DNA from: an uncultured Demequina sp.
GTDB taxonomy: Bacteria > Actinomycetota > Actinomycetes > Actinomycetales > Demequinaceae
Length of the DNA stretch: 64,000 nucleotides
Assembly (NCBI GenBank): GCA_937925595.1
Contig: CALALQ010000489.1
Location: 1-64,000, forward strand
Direction of reading: 5' to 3'
In this document: positions 61,953-64,000 of the stretch, in pieces
How the letters are laid out: every line of letters begins with the position of its first letter
Position numbering within the stretch: position 1 is the first letter of the stretch
The notes under the pieces: generated by a model
What the model was told of the DNA's origin: nothing
The model's database searches: none
What the model saw: the letters and a program-made list of their open reading frames with translations, nothing else
Translations under genes and position numbers: made by a program

Positions 61953-62366
61953 ATGGCGACCGCTGATCAACAACTAAAGCACGTGACCGACGGTCTCGCG
62001 CTCGGAGTCCTGGCGGCGAAAGTCGGGGCGGTTAGGGGCGGGAAGATCCCCATCGAGTTTGGCTTCGCGCAGGCTTGGCGAAGCTGGGATCGAGCATCTT
62101 CGTTTCCGAGTATCGGGAAGCAGCTGGCTCAAAACGTGATTTGGCGGGGCATGCGCAAGTCAGGAGGCCGTCGGGGAACATTCGCTGCTTGGCACATGCA
62201 CCAGTGGGTGGAGCCTTACCTGCTCTATGAGGATTCGTCAATCGAAGATTGCCTGGACATCCATCAGGATGATCGGGCTAGTAGCGGGGACTGGGTAAGG
62301 CTCGGCGGGCTGTTTATCGCCACGTTCAAGCCCGACGAACTCAGACTGGAAACCGACCCACTCTGA
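61953..62366 (+). CDS. Hypothetical protein in defence island
   Basis: This 137-residue protein starts at ATG 61953 with only a weak ribosome site. Composition is protein-like, with many aromatic residues (FGFAQAWRSWDRASSF, FAAWHMHQWVEPYLLYEDSS). I recognise no domain and no membrane segment. It lies between the DprA/PRTase pair and the Hachiman genes, on the same strand as both, and could be an accessory or the surviving part of a larger gene. Confidence 0.5.
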   Translation: MATADQQLKHVTDGLALGVLAAKVGAVRGGKIPIEFGFAQAWRSWDRASSFPSIGKQLAQNVIWRGMRKSGGRRGTFAAWHMHQWVEPYLLYEDSSIEDCLDIHQDDRASSGDWVRLGGLFIATFKPDELRLETDPL

Positions 62367-62470
62367 AGAAGGCGACTCTCGGGAGGGTGAAGCTTGCGGC
62401 CCGCCGTGGCAAGTAGGCTTCGCGACCATAGCTGCGCCTACTCAACGGATGACGAGGGAGCAAACGAGGG

Positions 62471-63451
62471 ATGGCCGGTGCGGACCTAGCGGCAAAGCTT
62501 TCTGAAGAAGGAGTCGATTCGTGGCTGGTTGACGCACTCGAGCGAGTCGCCCGAACGGGTGATCGGTCGCTAGATCCGTATCTGAGCACGGTTGGGGAAG
62601 CAACGGTCGTCGCTGAAACCCAGGCAACTTGCCGATGCCACTTCGTCCGGATCGATCCCCAAGGCCGGCCCCGAGTGACGGCGCTGGTGAACATGCTGGC
62701 TAACCAAGTGGTCGACTACTGCATTCCACGCAGTCGAATGCAAGAGGCATTCGACTTCTACGAACAGACCGGATCCTCGGAGAAGGTCCTACAGCTACAG
62801 CGCGAAGCTTCTGAGCTCTTCACGACGCTCAAGACGAGCGGCGAAGGCGGCGAGCTCCTGCTCTACGCACTGCTCGAAATCGCTCTCGGCATCCCGCAGA
62901 TCCTCTGCAAGATGCCCCTGAAGACAAACAACCAAATGCACGTACACGGCGCAGATGGCGTGCATGCTCGCGCGCTACCCGATGGGAAGCTCGTCGTGTA
63001 CTGGGGCGAAGCCAAACTGTACGCAAACGTCAACTCAGCCATTGACGCGGCGATGGAAGGGCTGGCCAGCTTTCTAGGTGATACGGGCGATGGCCACGCG
63101 CGACGAGACATCCTTCTGCTTCGTGATCACGCTGACACTGGCGACGCTGAACTGAACGAGGCACTGGTTCGTTTCTTCACGGATGACACGGAAGAGGCCT
63201 CCCAACTCGTAGTACGAGGGGCATGCCTGGTCGGATTCTCGCTGGACGACTACTCGGATCCTCACGATGAGGACGGCTACACGATCCGGGAGGAAGTTGC
63301 CAGCGCGATCGAATCGTGGCAGGAGAGAGTAGGGACCGCCATCAACAGCAAGCAGATCGAGAGTTTCGAACTCGAAGTCTTTCTGGTGCCTTTGCCGGAC
63401 GTCCAGGATTTTCGGGACGAGCTTAAGAACAGACTGGGGCTAAGCGCTTGA
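62471..63451 (+). CDS. hamA: Hachiman effector nuclease HamA (DUF1837)
   Basis: This 326-residue protein has the DUF1837 core: SGEGGELLLYALLEIALG (E128), PQILCKMPLKTNNQMHVHG, GADGVHA (D162), then the ExK pair E180/K182 in VVYWGEAKLY and NSAIDAAMEGLASFLG. E, D and ExK form a PD-(D/E)xK nuclease site, so the enzyme is expected to be active. In Hachiman systems HamA is held by the helicase HamB and degrades DNA when HamB senses phage-related DNA damage. The helicase gene starts in a 4-nt TTGA overlap with its stop. Confidence 0.85.
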   Translation: MAGADLAAKLSEEGVDSWLVDALERVARTGDRSLDPYLSTVGEATVVAETQATCRCHFVRIDPQGRPRVTALVNMLANQVVDYCIPRSRMQEAFDFYEQTGSSEKVLQLQREASELFTTLKTSGEGGELLLYALLEIALGIPQILCKMPLKTNNQMHVHGADGVHARALPDGKLVVYWGEAKLYANVNSAIDAAMEGLASFLGDTGDGHARRDILLLRDHADTGDAELNEALVRFFTDDTEEASQLVVRGACLVGFSLDDYSDPHDEDGYTIREEVASAIESWQERVGTAINSKQIESFELEVFLVPLPDVQDFRDELKNRLGLSA

Positions 63452-64000
63452 CGACGCCCAGCCTTGCTCGTTCCATGATGGGCCATCCCACTACGGTGGC
63501 GCTTCGCGCTGATCTTGCCATTCGCGCTGTCCTTAGCGACTTCCCCGAGGTGGATCCCGCAGCCGACCTAAACGAACTAAATTGGAACAGGGCGTTGTCA
63601 TTGGCTAGCGTCCTGACCAACGAGGACGAAGCTGTATCTCAGGACTTCGCCTTGCGAGTTGCTCAGGGCTGCTTGCTTACTGATGATTCGCTAGATCACG
63701 AGCGAGAAGCAGCGGCAATTATTCTTGAGCGTCTGGGCAATCGTCCCGCGCTGAAACTTGCGACAGACAGAGACCGAGTTACGAAAGACGCGTGGACCCA
63801 AGCTCCCGCGCCTTTTCAGCTAGACATCGTTCGAAGGAGGCTAGAACTCGCGATTCCCATGGTCGGCGGTGAAATCGTGCCAGGCAATCCGTTCCAACGC
63901 CGATTCTGGACGGCGGTTGAGAGCGCAGGGTGGGTGAGTGTGTCAGCTCCAACGTCGGCCGGGAAGTCGTACATCGTGCGCCGCTGGTTTGAGGAGCAAC
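63448..64000 (+). CDS. hamB: Hachiman helicase HamB (N-terminal part, runs off window)
   Basis: The reading frame starts at TTG 63448 overlapping the hamA stop (ATG codons at 63475 and 63478 are alternatives) and stays open to the window edge, about 184 codons. An N-terminal helical region is followed by NPFQRRFWTAVESAGWVSVS and the superfamily 2 helicase motif I, SAPTSAGKSYIVRRW. Only this first motif is visible. Identity as HamB rests on this motif plus coupling to hamA. It would sense DNA structures and release HamA. Confidence 0.75.
   Translation, partial: MTTPSLARSMMGHPTTVALRADLAIRAVLSDFPEVDPAADLNELNWNRALSLASVLTNEDEAVSQDFALRVAQGCLLTDDSLDHEREAAAIILERLGNRPALKLATDRDRVTKDAWTQAPAPFQLDIVRRRLELAIPMVGGEIVPGNPFQRRFWTAVESAGWVSVSAPTSAGKSYIVRRWFEEQ

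Noticed and set aside
1..64000. CRISPR array, rRNA, tRNA or complete insertion sequence
   Set aside because: No regular repeat-spacer pattern, no conserved RNA sequence and no transposase motif was seen on either strand.

Overview
The window is GC-rich, actinobacterial-type DNA. Gene starts use strong GGAGG-type ribosome sites, and stop/start overlaps (ATGA, GTGA) are frequent. A small protein at 40448-40891 has an N-terminal ALFVALGGTAYA membrane segment that I associate with Thermoleophilia/Solirubrobacterales, so a soil member of that class is my best guess; no rRNA or tRNA gene is present to confirm it.

Region 1 (1-24164) is a catabolic locus. It starts with the 5' part of lipA, divergent from an enoyl-CoA hydratase. 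The first operon (1725-14883) holds a hydantoinase/ketone-carboxylase-type pair (hyuA, hyuB), an M20 amidohydrolase, an acyl-CoA ligase, a 2-oxoacid/acetoin-dehydrogenase-like complex (E2 core, E1 alpha, E1 beta and a separate lipoyl-domain protein), a MmgE/PrpD protein, an epimerase and an SDR. A TetR gene and a terminator follow. The second operon (15894-21867) holds a sugar-type ABC importer, a zinc dehydrogenase and the E3 lipoamide dehydrogenase. Both operons carry the same palindrome (CCGAACGRTCGGT type) in the promoter, so E1/E2/lipoyl and E3 are probably co-regulated by the TetR protein encoded between them. An acyl-CoA dehydrogenase and a butanediol-dehydrogenase-like enzyme follow.

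Region 2 (24165-25290) is gene-poor and holds an AbiEii-like fragment. Region 3 (25353-37914) is a second catabolic operon: a PaaK-like ligase, a 64-residue protein, a two-subunit CoA-transferase-family enzyme, a second ABC importer, a TetR regulator, a MaoC hydratase, a cysteine-less thiolase-like protein paired with a DUF35 protein (similar to steroid side-chain aldolases), an acyl-CoA synthetase and a normal thiolase. The substrates of both operons are unknown.

Region 4 (37915-43768) is accessory DNA: an AbiE-like regulator/nucleotidyltransferase pair with a frameshifted toxin gene, a truncated hypothetical gene, two exported or membrane-anchored proteins, and an ECF-type sigma factor with a membrane-spanning C-terminal tail.

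Region 5 (43961-59996) is an integrative conjugative element core: TcpC-, TcpE-, VirB4-, VirB6- and VirD4-like proteins, a bifunctional peptidoglycan hydrolase, two DNA methyltransferases, a replication-relaxation protein, an excisionase-like HTH protein and a tyrosine integrase fused to an Mrr-N-like winged helix. Successive genes overlap almost throughout. Region 6 (60146-64000) is a defence-like island: a DprA-like protein, a ComF-like phosphoribosyltransferase, an integrase relic, an unknown protein, and a Hachiman pair (HamA nuclease plus the start of the HamB helicase, cut by the window edge).
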